64,000 nucleotides of DNA from Trinickia mobilis (GCF_017315705.1 NZ_JAFLRF010000010.1:96780-160779), one strand, 5' to 3'. Positions 36,483 through 46,622 are shown, counted from the first letter of the stretch. The notes: generated by a model from the letters alone, not told the origin. Made by a program: numbers and translations.

Positions 36483-37329
36483 CGCGTGGATGACGCAACA
36501 CGCGGACGACGCGGACGGTACGGCCGGTACGGGCGGCGAGACTGACGCCGAGGCGCCATCCAAGCCGGCAAGCCCGAAGCCGAAGCGCGCGCCGAGAGCC
36601 TCCGAATTCCGCATCTCCGAGCAGCCGGCATTCGTGCTGCACAGCTATCCGTATCGCGAGACGAGTCTCATCATCGATGTCTTTTCGCGCGATCACGGCC
36701 GGCTCGCGCTCGTCGCGAAAGGCGCGAAGCGCCCGCATTCCGCGCTGCGCGGCGTGCTGCAGACGTTCCAGCCGCTTGCGATGTCGTGGTCGGGCAAATC
36801 GGAGATGCGTACGCTGACGGGCGCCGAGTGGGTCGGCGGCATGCTGCCGCTGACGGGCGATGCGCTCTTGTGCGGCTTCTACGTCAACGAACTCCTCGTC
36901 AAATTCTGCGCGCGCGAAGACCCGCATCCGCAACTGTTCCATCACTATGTCGTCACGCTGACCCGGCTCGCGCACGATGAGCCGCCCGTGCAGGTGCTGC
37001 GTTCGTTCGAGCGCGTGCTCTTGCGCGAAACCGGCTTTGCGATGGCGCTCGATCGCACGGTCGCGCGCAAGGCCGTGGATCCCGACGGGAGGTACGTGTT
37101 CGACCCGGAGCGCGGCGTGCGCGACGCGTCCGGCGAATTGGCGTCGCAATGGCCCGCGCATTGGCCGGTTATCTCGGGGCAAACGTTGCTCGACATGGAG
37201 CGGGACGATTACCATCGTGCGCAGACCGTCGCGCAAAGCAAAACGCTGATGCGCTTTTTGCTCAACACCTATCTTGGCGGAACGCCGCTCGCGACACGCC
37301 AGATCTTGATCGACTTGCAGAACTTATGA
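36469..37329 (+). CDS. recO: DNA repair protein RecO
   Basis: A mediator of RecF-pathway recombination that helps RecA displace SSB. The 286 residues have an N-terminal OB-fold domain starting around residue 50 ([37 protein letters not shown]). The helical domain follows, with [23 protein letters not shown]. The first 45 residues are low-complexity (Asp, Ala, Gly, Pro, Lys) and not part of the known fold. The ATG at 36469 overlaps era; an in-frame ATG at 36490 is an alternative. The stop overlaps the pdxJ ATG. Confidence 0.92.
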   Translation: MGTNDAWMTQHADDADGTAGTGGETDAEAPSKPASPKPKRAPRASEFRISEQPAFVLHSYPYRETSLIIDVFSRDHGRLALVAKGAKRPHSALRGVLQTFQPLAMSWSGKSEMRTLTGAEWVGGMLPLTGDALLCGFYVNELLVKFCAREDPHPQLFHHYVVTLTRLAHDEPPVQVLRSFERVLLRETGFAMALDRTVARKAVDPDGRYVFDPERGVRDASGELASQWPAHWPVISGQTLLDMERDDYHRAQTVAQSKTLMRFLLNTYLGGTPLATRQILIDLQNL

Positions 37330-38090
37330 GCTTCTTTCTTACGTCGCCCAATGTGATCGACCTCGGCGTGAACATCGATCACGTCGCCACGCTGCGCAAT
37401 GCGCGCGGCACGTCGTATCCCGATCCGATCCGTGCCGCGCTCCTCGCGGAAGAGGCCGGCGCCGACGCGATCACGCTGCATCTGCGGGAAGACCGCCGGC
37501 ATATCGTCGACGCTGATGTGCGGTCGTTGCGCACGCAACTGAAAACGCGCATGAACCTCGAGTGTGCGATCACGCAGGAGATGCTCGATATCGCGTGCGA
37601 GGTGCGTCCGCATGACGTGTGCCTAGTGCCGGAGAAGCGCCAGGAACTGACGACGGAAGGCGGTCTCGATGTCGCCGGGCACTTCGAGTCGGTGCGTGCT
37701 GCCTGCCGTCAGCTCGCCGACGCGGGCTCGCGTGTGTCGCTCTTCATCGATCCCGACGAAGCCCAGATTCGCGCCGCTCATGAAGCGGGCGCACCTGTCA
37801 TCGAACTGCATACGGGCCGCTACGCCGAAGCACACGACCAGGCCGGGCAGCAGAGCGAATACGAACGGATCGTGCGCGGCGTCGAATTCGGCGCGTCGCT
37901 AGGGCTCAAGGTCAACGCCGGGCATGGCCTGCACTACACGAACGTGCAGCAGATCGCGGCCATCGAGGGCATCGTCGAGCTGAACATCGGTCACGCGATC
38001 GTTGCGCACGCCATCTTCGCGGGCTGGGACAACGCGGTGCGCGAGATGAAGGCGATCATGGTCGCGGCGCGCCTCGCCGCCATGCACTGA
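37326..38090 (+). CDS. pdxJ: Pyridoxine 5'-phosphate synthase PdxJ
   Basis: Condenses 3-amino-2-oxopropyl phosphate with deoxyxylulose 5-phosphate to give pyridoxine phosphate. The 254-residue TIM barrel begins with [19 protein letters not shown] and includes [12 protein letters not shown] and [16 protein letters not shown], all conserved. The ATG overlaps the recO stop as ATGA. acpS follows after 14 nt. The order recO-pdxJ-acpS is shared with many proteobacteria. Confidence 0.96.
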   Translation: MSFFLTSPNVIDLGVNIDHVATLRNARGTSYPDPIRAALLAEEAGADAITLHLREDRRHIVDADVRSLRTQLKTRMNLECAITQEMLDIACEVRPHDVCLVPEKRQELTTEGGLDVAGHFESVRAACRQLADAGSRVSLFIDPDEAQIRAAHEAGAPVIELHTGRYAEAHDQAGQQSEYERIVRGVEFGASLGLKVNAGHGLHYTNVQQIAAIEGIVELNIGHAIVAHAIFAGWDNAVREMKAIMVAARLAAMH

Positions 38091-38104
38091 CGACGGGCGT
38101 GCAC

Positions 38105-38566
38105 ATGGCGATCTATGGCATCGGTACCGACGTCGTCCAGGTGAGCCGCGTCGCGGCGGTGATGAAGCGCACGCAGGGGCGTTTTGCCGAGAAGGTGCTC
38201 GGCCCCGACGAATTGCGTGTCTATCACGCCCGCAATGCGCGCTCGGAAGTGCGCGGCCTCGCGTTTCTCGCGACGCGCTTTTCCGCGAAGGAAGCGTTTT
38301 CGAAGGCGATCGGCCTCGGCATGCGCTGGCCGATGACGTGGCGCGCGTTGCAAACGCTGAACGAGCCGAGCGGCAAGCCGGTCGTCGTGGCGTCGGGCGA
38401 GTTGGCGGACTGGCTCGCCGGGCGCCGCATCACCGCGCGCGTGACGGTCAGCGACGAGCGCGATTACGCGGTGTCCTTCGTGATCGCCGAAACGGCCGAG
38501 ATGGCCCCGGGCGATCCAATGGCCGAGGCCGATCCAATGGCCCAGACCGATCCCGCGGCCGAATGA
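38105..38566 (+). CDS. acpS: Holo-ACP synthase AcpS
   Basis: Transfers 4'-phosphopantetheine from CoA to the serine of acyl carrier protein. The 153-residue protein has the metal-binding [15 protein letters not shown] at the N terminus and [18 protein letters not shown], the family signature. The enzyme core ends near residue 133. The last 18 residues, [18 protein letters not shown] with its three DP-containing units, come from an 18-base tandem repeat. An in-frame GTG six bases before the ATG is an alternative start. Confidence 0.94.
   Translation: MAIYGIGTDVVQVSRVAAVMKRTQGRFAEKVLGPDELRVYHARNARSEVRGLAFLATRFSAKEAFSKAIGLGMRWPMTWRALQTLNEPSGKPVVVASGELADWLAGRRITARVTVSDERDYAVSFVIAETAEMAPGDPMAEADPMAQTDPAAE
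38513..38566 (+). repeat. 18-bp tandem repeat at the 3' end of acpS
   Basis: Three consecutive 18-base units lie at 38513-38530, 38531-38548 and 38549-38566. The first two differ at only two positions; the third is more divergent and contains the acpS stop codon. Because the unit is a multiple of three, changes in copy number keep the frame. Confidence 0.85.
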
Positions 38567-38645
38567 CGCCTTCGGCGTTCTCCCTGTGTTTGGCCGTCGG
38601 CGCCACGGCGGCGCGGGCCGTTCCTCTTGTTCCTAGGTTGATCCC

Positions 38646-39677
38646 ATGAAAAACACCCTCGGAGCGGTGATGCTCGACGTGCTCGGCACGAGCCTCACAG
38701 CAGACGACATGCGGCGCATCGCGCATCCGATGACGGGCGGCGTCATCCTGTTTTCGCGCCACTACGAGAATCGCGCACAGCTCGTCGCGCTGACCGACGC
38801 GATTCGCGACGTGCGCGACGACATCCTGATCGCCGTCGATCACGAAGGCGGACGCGTCCAACGCTTCCGCACGGGCGGATTCACGGTGCTGCCCGCGATG
38901 GGCAAGCTCGGCGAGCTGTGGGACAAGGACGTGCTCTACGCGACGAAAGTGGCGACAGCCGTGGGCTACATCCTCGCGTCGGAACTGCGCGCGTGCGGCA
39001 TCGACATGAGCTTCACGCCGGTACTCGATTTGAACCACGGTCATTCGAAAGTGATCGGCGACCGGGCGTTTCATCGCGATTCGCGCGTCGTCACGATGCT
39101 GGCGAAGAGCTTGAATCACGGGCTCGCGCTCGCGGGCATGGCCAATTGCGGCAAGCATTTTCCGGGGCACGGGTTTGCGGCGGCCGATTCGCACGTCGCG
39201 CTGCCGACCGACGACCGTCCGCTCGAAGCGATCCTGCGCGACGATGTCGCGCCGTACGATTGGCTCGGGATGTCGCTCGCCTCGGTGATTCCGGCACACG
39301 TGATCTATACGCAGGTCGATGCGAAGCCGGCGGGCTTTTCGCGCGTCTGGCTGCAGGAGATCCTGCGCGGCAAGCTGCGCTTCACGGGTGCGATCTTCAG
39401 CGACGATCTATCGATGGAAGCCGCGCGCGAAGGCGGCACGCTGACCGAGGCGGCAACGGCGGCGCTCGCGGCCGGCTGCGACATGGTGCTCGTCTGCAAT
39501 CAGCCGAACGCGGCAGAGCAGGTGCTCAACGAATTGCGTTACACGCCGTCGAAGGAGTCGCTGCGTCGCCTGAAACGCATGCGGCCGCGCGGCAAGGCGG
39601 CGAGCTGGGACAAGCTCGTCGCGCAGCCCGAGTATCTGCAGGCGCAGGCGCTGTTGCGTAACGCGTCGTTCGCCTGA
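38646..39677 (+). CDS. nagZ: Beta-N-acetylhexosaminidase NagZ (GH3)
   Basis: A cytoplasmic enzyme of peptidoglycan recycling that removes N-acetylglucosamine from anhydro-muropeptides. In many Gram-negative bacteria its products control AmpC induction. The 343 residues have the GH3 motif CGKHFPGHGFAAADSHVALP with the catalytic histidine-aspartate loop, and FSDDLSMEAA with the nucleophile aspartate. No signal peptide is present. It follows acpS by 79 nt and converges on the sigma-54 regulator gene. Confidence 0.95.
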   Translation: MKNTLGAVMLDVLGTSLTADDMRRIAHPMTGGVILFSRHYENRAQLVALTDAIRDVRDDILIAVDHEGGRVQRFRTGGFTVLPAMGKLGELWDKDVLYATKVATAVGYILASELRACGIDMSFTPVLDLNHGHSKVIGDRAFHRDSRVVTMLAKSLNHGLALAGMANCGKHFPGHGFAAADSHVALPTDDRPLEAILRDDVAPYDWLGMSLASVIPAHVIYTQVDAKPAGFSRVWLQEILRGKLRFTGAIFSDDLSMEAAREGGTLTEAATAALAAGCDMVLVCNQPNAAEQVLNELRYTPSKESLRRLKRMRPRGKAASWDKLVAQPEYLQAQALLRNASFA

Positions 39678-39764
39678 CGCTCACAAACGAGGGCGCCGCC
39701 CTTTCGAGGCGACGTCTGTGTTTGGACAGCTCGGGGCACAGGCGGCGTGGCCCGGCGTTCTGCG

Positions 39765-41150
39765 TCAAGACAGCTTCATCCGCTGCAGCTTGTTGTAGAG
39801 CGTCTTCGGGCTGATCCCGAGCAGCGTCGCCGCGCGATGCCGTGTGCCGCCGACGGCGTCGAGCGTCGCGCGAATCAGCAGGTCTTCGACATCCGCGAGC
39901 GGCGTGCCCACCGTCACCTGCACGCTGCCGCCGTTCAAGCGGCGGCCGCCCGCGGCGCTGGCCTCGTCGGCCCGCAGCGTTTCAATCACCTCGCCCGATG
40001 CGTTGTACGCACGACGCACGCGCTCGTGCAGCTCGCGGACGTTGCCGGGCCAGTCATACGAAAGACACTCGCGAATCAGGTTCGGTCCGATGTGCTTGTT
40101 CACCGTCGCAAAGCCACTCGAGTTGACCTCGCGATTCAAGTCGTCGACAAGGACTTCGGCGAATAGCACGGCATCCTCGCCGCGCTCGCGCAGCGGCGGC
40201 AGTGCAATCGACGACGCGTCGAGCCGCAGCCAGAGGTCCTCGCGCAGCGTTCCGTCGGCCACCGCTTCGCGCACCGGCCGGCGGGTTGCCGCGATGAGCC
40301 GGAAATCCGTCACCACCTGATTCGTGCCGCCGACGCGCATGAACGTTTGCGAATCGAGTGCGCGCAACAGCGCTTCTTGCTGCGCGAGCGGCAGCTCGGT
40401 GATCTCGTCGAGGAAGAGGGTGCCGCCGCCTGCCTGCTCGAAGAGGCCGGCTTCGCGGCGCTCGGCACCGGCGAACGCGCCGTGCTCGTGGCCGAACAGC
40501 ACGCTGTCCGCCGAGCGGCTGCCGTTCACATCGTGCGCGAACGAGCGGCAGTCGAACGAAACGAACGGACCCTTGCGGCGGCGGCTCATCTCATGCAACG
40601 TGCGCGCCGCGATTTCCTTGCCCGTGCCCGCTTCCCCATAGATCAGCACGGCGCTCTCGGTCGGCGCCGTGTGCTCGATCCTGTCGTAGACGTGCTGGAT
40701 CGCGTCGCTGCGCCCGATCATCGGCCCGAAGTGGCCGAGCCGGCGCAGCGTCGCGCGCAGCGTCTGCACTTCCTCGGTCAGTTCATACGGGCGCGGGATG
40801 CGCGCGAGCAGGCTGCGCAGGCGCGGAATGTTGACCGGCTTCAGCAAATAGTCCCAGATCCCGTGGCGCAGGCCCTCGATCGCGCTTTCGACCGTCGCGT
40901 TACCTGTCATGACGATGACGGGCAGGGTGCCGTCCGGCGGCTGCGATGGCAGGTTCTGCAGCAGGTCCAGACCGCCGCCATCGGGCAGATTCAGGTCGAC
41001 GAGCACGACGTCGGGAATGAAGCGCGTCAAAGCAGCCCTGGCTTCGGCGAGCGACGTTGCGGTGTCGACGGAAAAGCCGTCGGCGGCAACGATCGCGGAG
41101 AGGCCTGACAGGCTATTGGGATCGTCTTCGACAATCAGGGCGTGTGGCAT
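39765..41150 (-). CDS. Sigma-54-dependent response regulator (NtrC family)
   Basis: A 461-residue activator with a receiver domain (residues 1-120, phosphoacceptor D52 in VDLNLPDG, lysine in LLKPVN). The AAA+ domain (about 145-370) carries Walker A GEAGTGKE, the sigma-54 contact loop GAFAGA in place of the usual GAFTGA, and FLDEITELP. A C-terminal Fis-type helix-turn-helix has HRAATLLGISPKTLYNKLQRM. The ATG at 41150 is preferred over a TTG at 41165. No histidine kinase gene is adjacent, so it is an orphan in this window. Target genes are unknown. Confidence 0.92.
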   Translation of the reverse strand: MPHALIVEDDPNSLSGLSAIVAADGFSVDTATSLAEARAALTRFIPDVVLVDLNLPDGGGLDLLQNLPSQPPDGTLPVIVMTGNATVESAIEGLRHGIWDYLLKPVNIPRLRSLLARIPRPYELTEEVQTLRATLRRLGHFGPMIGRSDAIQHVYDRIEHTAPTESAVLIYGEAGTGKEIAARTLHEMSRRRKGPFVSFDCRSFAHDVNGSRSADSVLFGHEHGAFAGAERREAGLFEQAGGGTLFLDEITELPLAQQEALLRALDSQTFMRVGGTNQVVTDFRLIAATRRPVREAVADGTLREDLWLRLDASSIALPPLRERGEDAVLFAEVLVDDLNREVNSSGFATVNKHIGPNLIRECLSYDWPGNVRELHERVRRAYNASGEVIETLRADEASAAGGRRLNGGSVQVTVGTPLADVEDLLIRATLDAVGGTRHRAATLLGISPKTLYNKLQRMKLS

Positions 41151-41435
41151 GGCTGGCGCAATCAATCAAATGGTCGAAAACCCGCTCGCGGCCCTCGGCC
41201 GGTTGCGTCTCGCGGGAGTCATGTAGGGCCGTGCGGCGCATGCGAACGCGGCCGGCCGTCTATTTTTGAGACGAATGGGGCGACGAAACTTACATCAGCA
41301 TAGAGCGTGCCATAAGAATATAACTATATAGAACAATGATTTGCGTCAGAATCTTACGCTCTCGACGCGATCGGATGGGGAATTTTGAGAACGCGGCCCG
41401 GTAAAGTTTTCTTAGAACATACACGACTCGCACTA
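41151..41435. promoter_or_regulatory. Intergenic region upstream of the sigma-54 regulator
   Basis: Holds no gene. Most of it is ordinary GC-rich sequence, but 41308-41345 is a sharp A/T-rich island (more than 70 per cent A+T) with overlapping TATA-like steps. It probably contains the regulator's promoter on the minus strand, for example TTGTTC followed 16 nt later by TATGGC. The efp terminator lies at its right end. Confidence 0.45.
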
Positions 41436-41468
41436 AAAAGAAAAAGCGCCCTCGCGGGGGCGCTTTTC
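41436..41468 (-). terminator. Intrinsic terminator of efp
   Basis: AAAAGCGCCC pairs with GGGCGCTTTT around a six-base loop (about 41442-41467). On the minus strand it ends in a T-rich tail (TTTTTCTTTTT). It lies 52 nt after the efp stop. Confidence 0.85.
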
Positions 41469-41518
41469 GTACTGGCCGCTTGAGGCGCGGCCGGACTGCT
41501 TGTAATAGACCGCCCGGC

Positions 41519-42076
41519 TTAGGCGCGGCTGCGATATTCGTGCGTGCGCGTGTCGATTTCGATCTTGTCGCCGATGTTGCAGAAAAGCGGCACTTGCAGT
41601 TCGAAGCCGGTGTTGATCTTCGCGTTCTTGAGCACCTTGCCCGACGACGTATCGCCCTTGACCGCCGGCTCGGTGTAGATGATTTCGCGCACGAGCGTGG
41701 TGGGCAGCTCGACCGAGATTGCCTTCTCGTTGTAGAACACGACTTCGCAAGCCATGCCTTCTTCGAGATAGTGGAGCGCGTCGCCCATCATCTCGCTTTC
41801 AACTTCGAATTGGTTGTAGTCGGCGTCCATGAACACGTACATCGGGTCGGCGAAGTACGAGTAGGACACTTCCTTGCGATCGAGCACGACGACGTCGAAC
41901 TTGTCGTCGGCCTTGTACACCGTTTCCATGCCGGCGCCGGTCAGCAGGTTCTTGAACTTCATCTTGACGACGGCGGAGTTACGGCCCGATTTGTTGTATT
42001 CAGCCTTCTGCACGACCATTGCGTCGTTGCCGATCATCACGACGTTGCCGGTGCGGAGTTCCTGAGCGATCTTCAT
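41519..42076 (-). CDS. efp: Elongation factor P (arginine-32 type)
   Basis: Relieves ribosome stalling at polyproline stretches. The 185-residue three-domain protein begins [18 protein letters not shown]. The tip of domain I is YNKSGRNS with arginine at position 32 instead of lysine, the version that is rhamnosylated by EarP rather than beta-lysylated. The earP gene lies 113 nt upstream on the same strand, which fits. The ATG at 42076 is set by the conserved N terminus. Confidence 0.97.
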   Translation of the reverse strand: MKIAQELRTGNVVMIGNDAMVVQKAEYNKSGRNSAVVKMKFKNLLTGAGMETVYKADDKFDVVVLDRKEVSYSYFADPMYVFMDADYNQFEVESEMMGDALHYLEEGMACEVVFYNEKAISVELPTTLVREIIYTEPAVKGDTSSGKVLKNAKINTGFELQVPLFCNIGDKIEIDTRTHEYRSRA

Positions 42077-42094
42077 AAAACTGTCCTGTGCGAA

Positions 42095-42124
42095 TTTAAA
42101 GTCAACGTTGCTCAACGGCATCAA
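42095..42124 (-). promoter_or_regulatory. Candidate efp promoter
   Basis: On the minus strand TTGATG (42119-42124) is followed 18 nt later by TTTAAA (42095-42100), about 18 nt before the efp ATG. It is a moderate match. It would let efp be made more strongly than earP, as expected from the relative abundance of substrate and enzyme. Confidence 0.35.
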
Positions 42125-42189
42125 TGCGCAGGGCGCGCAAGTTGCAAGTGTGATCTGCAGGCGGGACCTGCGGGCCGTTGCATAACCGC

Positions 42190-43440
42190 TTATTTTAACT
42201 GAGTTTTTGCGAATTTAGCCAGATTCCCGGCAAGATCGCCTACGGCAGCCAGTTCGTGGGCCCATGCGGCCGCCCGCGTCTCGAATTCGACACGATGCCG
42301 CCAATAATCGGACCAATCCGGCTGGCCGCCGCCGTTCCACGCGTGCCAGAAGCGCTCCATCGAGGCGCGCGCGGCTGCGGGGAGCGAGGCGGTGCAATGG
42401 GCGACGGCGGCGTCCAGTTTCTGCAGGTGTATGTTGTCCGCTTGCGGATAGATCTGCCAGACGAACGGGCGCTCTGCCCATTGCGCGCGCACGAATGAAT
42501 CCTCGCCGCGCACGAAGTTGACGTGGCTCGCCCAGAGGAGGGCGTCGTACGCTGGCTGTTCGGTGAACGTGAGCGCGTACGCGCGCAGGCTGCCGCGTTC
42601 CGCGTGAGCGCCCGCGCCGAACGACGGCAAGCCGAAGAAACGCGCGACCGCGCTGGAGATCCGGCCTTCCGGCACGAGCAGAACGGTCGATTCTGCCTGG
42701 TCGCGCCACTGTTCGAGCAGCGCTTCGACGGCCGGATTTTCGTACGCAAAGAGCGAAACGACCGTCGCCTCGGCTTCCGGTCCCGGACCACCCGTCGCGT
42801 TTCGCCACCAGGTGTCGCGCGCATCCCGCGAGGATTCGAACGCCTGCCGCGCCGCATCCAGGCCGCGCTCCTTCGACACGCCGCCCGTGCCTTTGCCGAG
42901 GCCGGGGAAAAAGAACGTCTTGGTCAGCGGATAGCGCGGGTGTGGCGACGGGCGCAGATGGAAATCCGCGACCCAGTCCTCCCCGCTCAGATACTCCAGG
43001 TTGATCCAGATCGGGGCGCGCTCGCGCCGCGCCATTGCGGCGATGTAGGCGGGCGGCAGTTCGCAGGCGAACGCCTCGATGACGACATCCGCCACTTCGA
43101 GCGTATCGCCGGCGTGCGCCGGCTCGTGCCAATGCTCGATCGCGATGCCCTCTACGGTTTGCCGCGCAAGTCCGATGTCGATCGTGCGGCACAGCCGCTG
43201 GAAGGCATGCAGATCGTCGACGAACACGCGCACCTGCCAGCCATGTTCGGCCGCGAGCTGTCGCGCGAGACGCCAGCACACGCCGATATCGCCGAAATTG
43301 TCGACAACCGCGCAGAAGATGTCGCACGCGATGCTGTCTTCGGCTGTCGCCGCAGCGCGCGCGGACTCGCGTCGGGGATGGGAGGAACGGGGATGAGGGG
43401 GCATGGCGATTGCGTCCGGGCGTGCGCGGTTCGGTCGCAT
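42190..43440 (-). CDS. earP: EF-P arginine rhamnosyltransferase EarP
   Basis: Transfers rhamnose from dTDP-rhamnose to arginine 32 of EF-P. The 416-residue inverting glycosyltransferase (formerly DUF2331) has the N-terminal catalytic motif [19 protein letters not shown] with the key aspartates. The nucleotide-sugar site is in [29 protein letters not shown], with the essential glutamate. The first 37 residues are low-complexity; an in-frame ATG at 43404 is an alternative start. It is divergent from uvrC and lies upstream of its substrate gene efp. Confidence 0.93.
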   Translation of the reverse strand: MRPNRARPDAIAMPPHPRSSHPRRESARAAATAEDSIACDIFCAVVDNFGDIGVCWRLARQLAAEHGWQVRVFVDDLHAFQRLCRTIDIGLARQTVEGIAIEHWHEPAHAGDTLEVADVVIEAFACELPPAYIAAMARRERAPIWINLEYLSGEDWVADFHLRPSPHPRYPLTKTFFFPGLGKGTGGVSKERGLDAARQAFESSRDARDTWWRNATGGPGPEAEATVVSLFAYENPAVEALLEQWRDQAESTVLLVPEGRISSAVARFFGLPSFGAGAHAERGSLRAYALTFTEQPAYDALLWASHVNFVRGEDSFVRAQWAERPFVWQIYPQADNIHLQKLDAAVAHCTASLPAAARASMERFWHAWNGGGQPDWSDYWRHRVEFETRAAAWAHELAAVGDLAGNLAKFAKTQLK

Positions 43441-43554
43441 GCGGAATGTTCTAAACTGGCGATTCTAAAGCATACGCGCGGCGATTCTGCGCTTGCGGGG
43501 CTCTCGCGAATCTCCCATGACGCTCTCCTACGCGACGCACTGTCCGAATTCTGC

Positions 43555-45717
43555 ATGACCGATACCGACGCCCTCGAACCCGCCTTCGACCCGAAGCAAT
43601 TCCTCGCGCAGTTGCCGCATATGCCGGGCGTTTACCGCTACTACGACGCGCAAGGCACCGTGCTGTACGTCGGCAAGGCACGCGACCTGAAAAAGCGCGT
43701 GTCGAGCTATTTCACGAAGACGCAACTGTCGCCGCGCATCGCGATGATGGTGACGCGCATTGCGCGCATCGAGACGACCGTCACGCGTTCCGAAGCCGAG
43801 GCGCTGCTGCTCGAGAACAACCTGATCAAGGCGCTGACGCCGCGCTACAACATCCTGTTTCGCGACGACAAGTCGTATCCGTATCTGAAGCTGACCGCGC
43901 ACACGTTTCCTCGCATGGCCTATTACCGCGGCGGCGTCGACAAGAAGAACCAGTACTTCGGGCCGTTCCCGAGCGCATGGGCCGTGCGCGAGAGCATTCA
44001 GATCCTGCAGCGCGTGTTCCAGTTGCGCACCTGCGAAGACTCCGTGTTCAACAATCGCACGCGGCCGTGCCTGCTGCATCAGATCGGCCGCTGCACGGCA
44101 CCGTGCGTCGGCGCGATCAATGAAGAGGATTACGCGCGCGACGTATCGAACGCGTCGCGTTTTCTGCTGGGGCGGCAGACCGAAGTGATGAAGGAGCTCG
44201 AAGAGAAGATGCACGCGTTCGCGGCCGAGCTCAAGTTCGAGCAGGCGGCGGCCGTGCGCAATCAGATGAGTTCGCTGTCGACGGTGCTGCATCAGCAGGC
44301 GATCGAAGTGGGCGGCGACAGCGATGCCGATATCCTCGCGGTCGTCGCGCTAGGCGGGCGCGTGTGCGTGAATCTCGCGATGGTGCGCGGCGGCCGCCAT
44401 CTCGGCGACAAGGCGTATTTCCCGGCGCATGTCGAGAGCGCGCTGACCGCTGATGAAGGCGGGCTCGGCGAAGCGGAGGGGGGCATTGCGGCGTCGACGG
44501 ATGATGCCGCCGCGATTGCAAGCGATGCCGCGAAAGCTGAAACGCGTGCGGCTGCGCCGGACCCGACTCGCGATCCGAATGAAGTGCCGGACCCGCTCGC
44601 CGTTGCGCAAGAGATGCCTTCCGAAGACGATGACGGCGGCACGGAGCCCGCCGCGCGCTCGCGCGAGGTCGGCATCGAAAGCGAAGTGCTCGACGCATTC
44701 ATCGCGCAGCACTATCTCGGCAACCGCGTGCCGCCGGTGCTGGTCGTGAGCCACGCGCCCGCGAATCGCGAGCTGGTCGAATTGCTTACGGAGCAGGCGG
44801 GGCACAAGGTCACGGTGCTGCGCCAGCCGCAGGGGCAAAAGCGCGTGTGGCTCGGCATGGCGGAGCAGAACGCGCGGCTCGCGCTCGCGCGCCTGCTCTC
44901 CGAGCAAGGCTCGCAACAGGCGCGCACGCGCGCGCTCGCCGATACGCTCGGACTCGAAGGCGAAGATCTCGCGCATTTGCGCGTCGAGTGCTTCGACATC
45001 AGCCACACGATGGGTGAAGCCACGCAGGCGTCGTGCGTCGTCTACCACCATCACAAGATGCAGTCGGGCGAATACCGCCGCTACAACATCACCGGCATCA
45101 CGCCCGGCGACGACTACGCGGCAATGCGCCAAGTCCTCACGCGCCGCTACGAAAAGAGGGTCGCGCAGGCCGCGCAGAATGCGGCCGACGAAGCGGCAGC
45201 GCTGCAACCGGACGCCGCCGCCGACCCGAACGCGGCCGCTGAAGCCGCCGAGCCCGGCGCGGCCGGCGGTCTCCTGCCGAACATCGTGCTGATCGACGGT
45301 GGCAAAGGGCAAGTCGAAATCGCGCGCCAGGTCTTCACCGAGCTGGGTCTCGATTGCGGCATGCTGGTCGGCGTCGCGAAGGGGGAGGGCCGCAAGGTCG
45401 GCCTGGAGACGTTGATTTTCGCCGATGGCCGCGCGCCGCTCGAACTCGGCAAGGAAAGCGCTGCGCTGATGCTCGTCGCGCAAATCCGCGACGAAGCGCA
45501 CCGCTTCGCGATCACCGGGATGCGGGCGAAGCGCGCGAAGACGCGGCAGACGTCGCGTCTCGAAGAGCTCGAGGGCGTCGGCGCGAAACGGCGTCAACGG
45601 CTGCTTGCGCGCTTCGGCGGGTTGCGCGGCGTCGTGGCGGCGAGCATCGACGATCTGGCGAGCGTCGAGGGCATTTCACGCTCGCTTGCCGAACAGATCT
45701 ATCGGCAGCTTCACTGA
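43555..45717 (+). CDS. uvrC: Excinuclease ABC subunit C
   Basis: Makes both incisions in nucleotide excision repair. The 720 residues begin with the GIY-YIG nuclease domain ([27 protein letters not shown]). Cysteines in [15 protein letters not shown] follow, then a UVR motif (about 200-235), the RNase H-like domain ([16 protein letters not shown] and LIDGGKGQ) and C-terminal helix-hairpin-helix repeats. Compared with the usual 610 residues there are two Ala/Asp/Glu-rich insertions, about 295-372 and 535-574. The ATG at 43555 is chosen because conserved sequence starts just after; upstream in-frame codons overlap earP. Confidence 0.95.
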   Translation: MTDTDALEPAFDPKQFLAQLPHMPGVYRYYDAQGTVLYVGKARDLKKRVSSYFTKTQLSPRIAMMVTRIARIETTVTRSEAEALLLENNLIKALTPRYNILFRDDKSYPYLKLTAHTFPRMAYYRGGVDKKNQYFGPFPSAWAVRESIQILQRVFQLRTCEDSVFNNRTRPCLLHQIGRCTAPCVGAINEEDYARDVSNASRFLLGRQTEVMKELEEKMHAFAAELKFEQAAAVRNQMSSLSTVLHQQAIEVGGDSDADILAVVALGGRVCVNLAMVRGGRHLGDKAYFPAHVESALTADEGGLGEAEGGIAASTDDAAAIASDAAKAETRAAAPDPTRDPNEVPDPLAVAQEMPSEDDDGGTEPAARSREVGIESEVLDAFIAQHYLGNRVPPVLVVSHAPANRELVELLTEQAGHKVTVLRQPQGQKRVWLGMAEQNARLALARLLSEQGSQQARTRALADTLGLEGEDLAHLRVECFDISHTMGEATQASCVVYHHHKMQSGEYRRYNITGITPGDDYAAMRQVLTRRYEKRVAQAAQNAADEAAALQPDAAADPNAAAEAAEPGAAGGLLPNIVLIDGGKGQVEIARQVFTELGLDCGMLVGVAKGEGRKVGLETLIFADGRAPLELGKESAALMLVAQIRDEAHRFAITGMRAKRAKTRQTSRLEELEGVGAKRRQRLLARFGGLRGVVAASIDDLASVEGISRSLAEQIYRQLH

Positions 45718-45836
45718 AGCCGTGTATAAACCGTCTGCCGATCCGCCCCGGGCCGCGAGCCGCTTGGCTTGTGGCGCTTGAGGCGACACGGCACAATGAC
45801 ATCTCCTTGCCCCCCATTTTTGCGCAGCGTTTGCCC

Positions 45837-46427
45837 ATGCCGTTCAACATTCCGATTTTTCTGACGTGGCTGCGAATCGTGCTGATCCCGCTCATCGTCG
45901 GCGTGTTTTATCTGCCGGACATCATGATGAGCCCCATGCACCGCAATATCGCCGCGACGACGATCTTCGTGCTCGCTGCGCTGACTGACTGGTTCGATGG
46001 CCATCTCGCGCGCAAGTGGAATCAGACGTCGGCGTTCGGCGCGTTCCTCGATCCGGTCGCCGACAAACTGATGGTGACGGCGGCGCTTCTCATCCTCGTG
46101 CAGCTGGCGCGGATCGAATCGGCGATCGCGCTCGTGATCGTCGGCCGCGAAATTGCGATCTCGGCGCTGCGTGAATGGATGGCGCAGATCGGCGCGTCCA
46201 AGAGCGTCGCCGTGAACCAGTTGGGCAAGTTCAAGACGGCGTGCCAGATGGTCGCGATCCCGATGCTGCTCTACTACGGGCCGCTGCCGCTGGGCGCGTT
46301 CGTGATGGATACGCGCGTGTGGGGCCTGTGGCTCATCTATCTCGCAACGGTGCTGACGATCTGGTCGATGCTGTACTACATGAAGCTCGCGTGGCCGCAG
46401 ATCCGCGACCGCGGCGGCATCTTGTAA
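45837..46427 (+). CDS. pgsA: Phosphatidylglycerophosphate synthase PgsA
   Basis: Makes phosphatidylglycerol phosphate from CDP-diacylglycerol and glycerol 3-phosphate in the inner membrane. The 196 residues contain four to five membrane helices. The CDP-alcohol phosphotransferase motif (D-x2-D-G-x2-A-R-x8-G-x3-D-x3-D) is in DWFDGHLARKW and GAFLDPVADKL. The order uvrC-pgsA-tRNA(Gly)-tRNA(Cys) is the same as in E. coli. Confidence 0.95.
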   Translation: MPFNIPIFLTWLRIVLIPLIVGVFYLPDIMMSPMHRNIAATTIFVLAALTDWFDGHLARKWNQTSAFGAFLDPVADKLMVTAALLILVQLARIESAIALVIVGREIAISALREWMAQIGASKSVAVNQLGKFKTACQMVAIPMLLYYGPLPLGAFVMDTRVWGLWLIYLATVLTIWSMLYYMKLAWPQIRDRGGIL

Positions 46428-46459
46428 CGCGATTGCCGTAAATTGTTCGCTAGAAGGGG

Positions 46460-46488
46460 TTGACACGTTTCAGTGGCTTATACATAAT
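46460..46488 (+). promoter_or_regulatory. Promoter of the tRNA operon
   Basis: TTGACA (46460-46465), a 17-nt spacer and CATAAT (46483-46488) match the housekeeping consensus at 11 of 12 positions. It lies about 58 nt before the first tRNA. Confidence 0.8.
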
Positions 46489-46546
46489 CTCGTTTCTCCG
46501 ATGCGAGCAGCTAGTGATCGGTGAGCGGCAAAATAAGCAGCAAAAC

Positions 46547-46622
46547 GCGGGAGTAGCTCAGTTGGTAGAGCGCAACCTTGCCAAGGTTGAGGTCGCGAGT
46601 TCGAGACTCGTCTCCCGCTCCA
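46547..46622 (+). tRNA. glyV: tRNA-Gly (GCC), first copy
   Basis: A 76-nt cloverleaf with encoded CCA. The acceptor stem is GCGGGAG with CTCCCGC, the D arm GCTC/GAGC, the anticodon stem CAACC/GGTTG with anticodon GCC, and the T arm has TTCGAGA in the loop. It is identical in sequence to the second copy 70 nt downstream. Confidence 0.98.

Noticed and set aside
42523-43554. In-frame upstream extension of uvrC
   Set aside because: It overlaps earP in antisense and the conserved UvrC sequence starts only after 43555.
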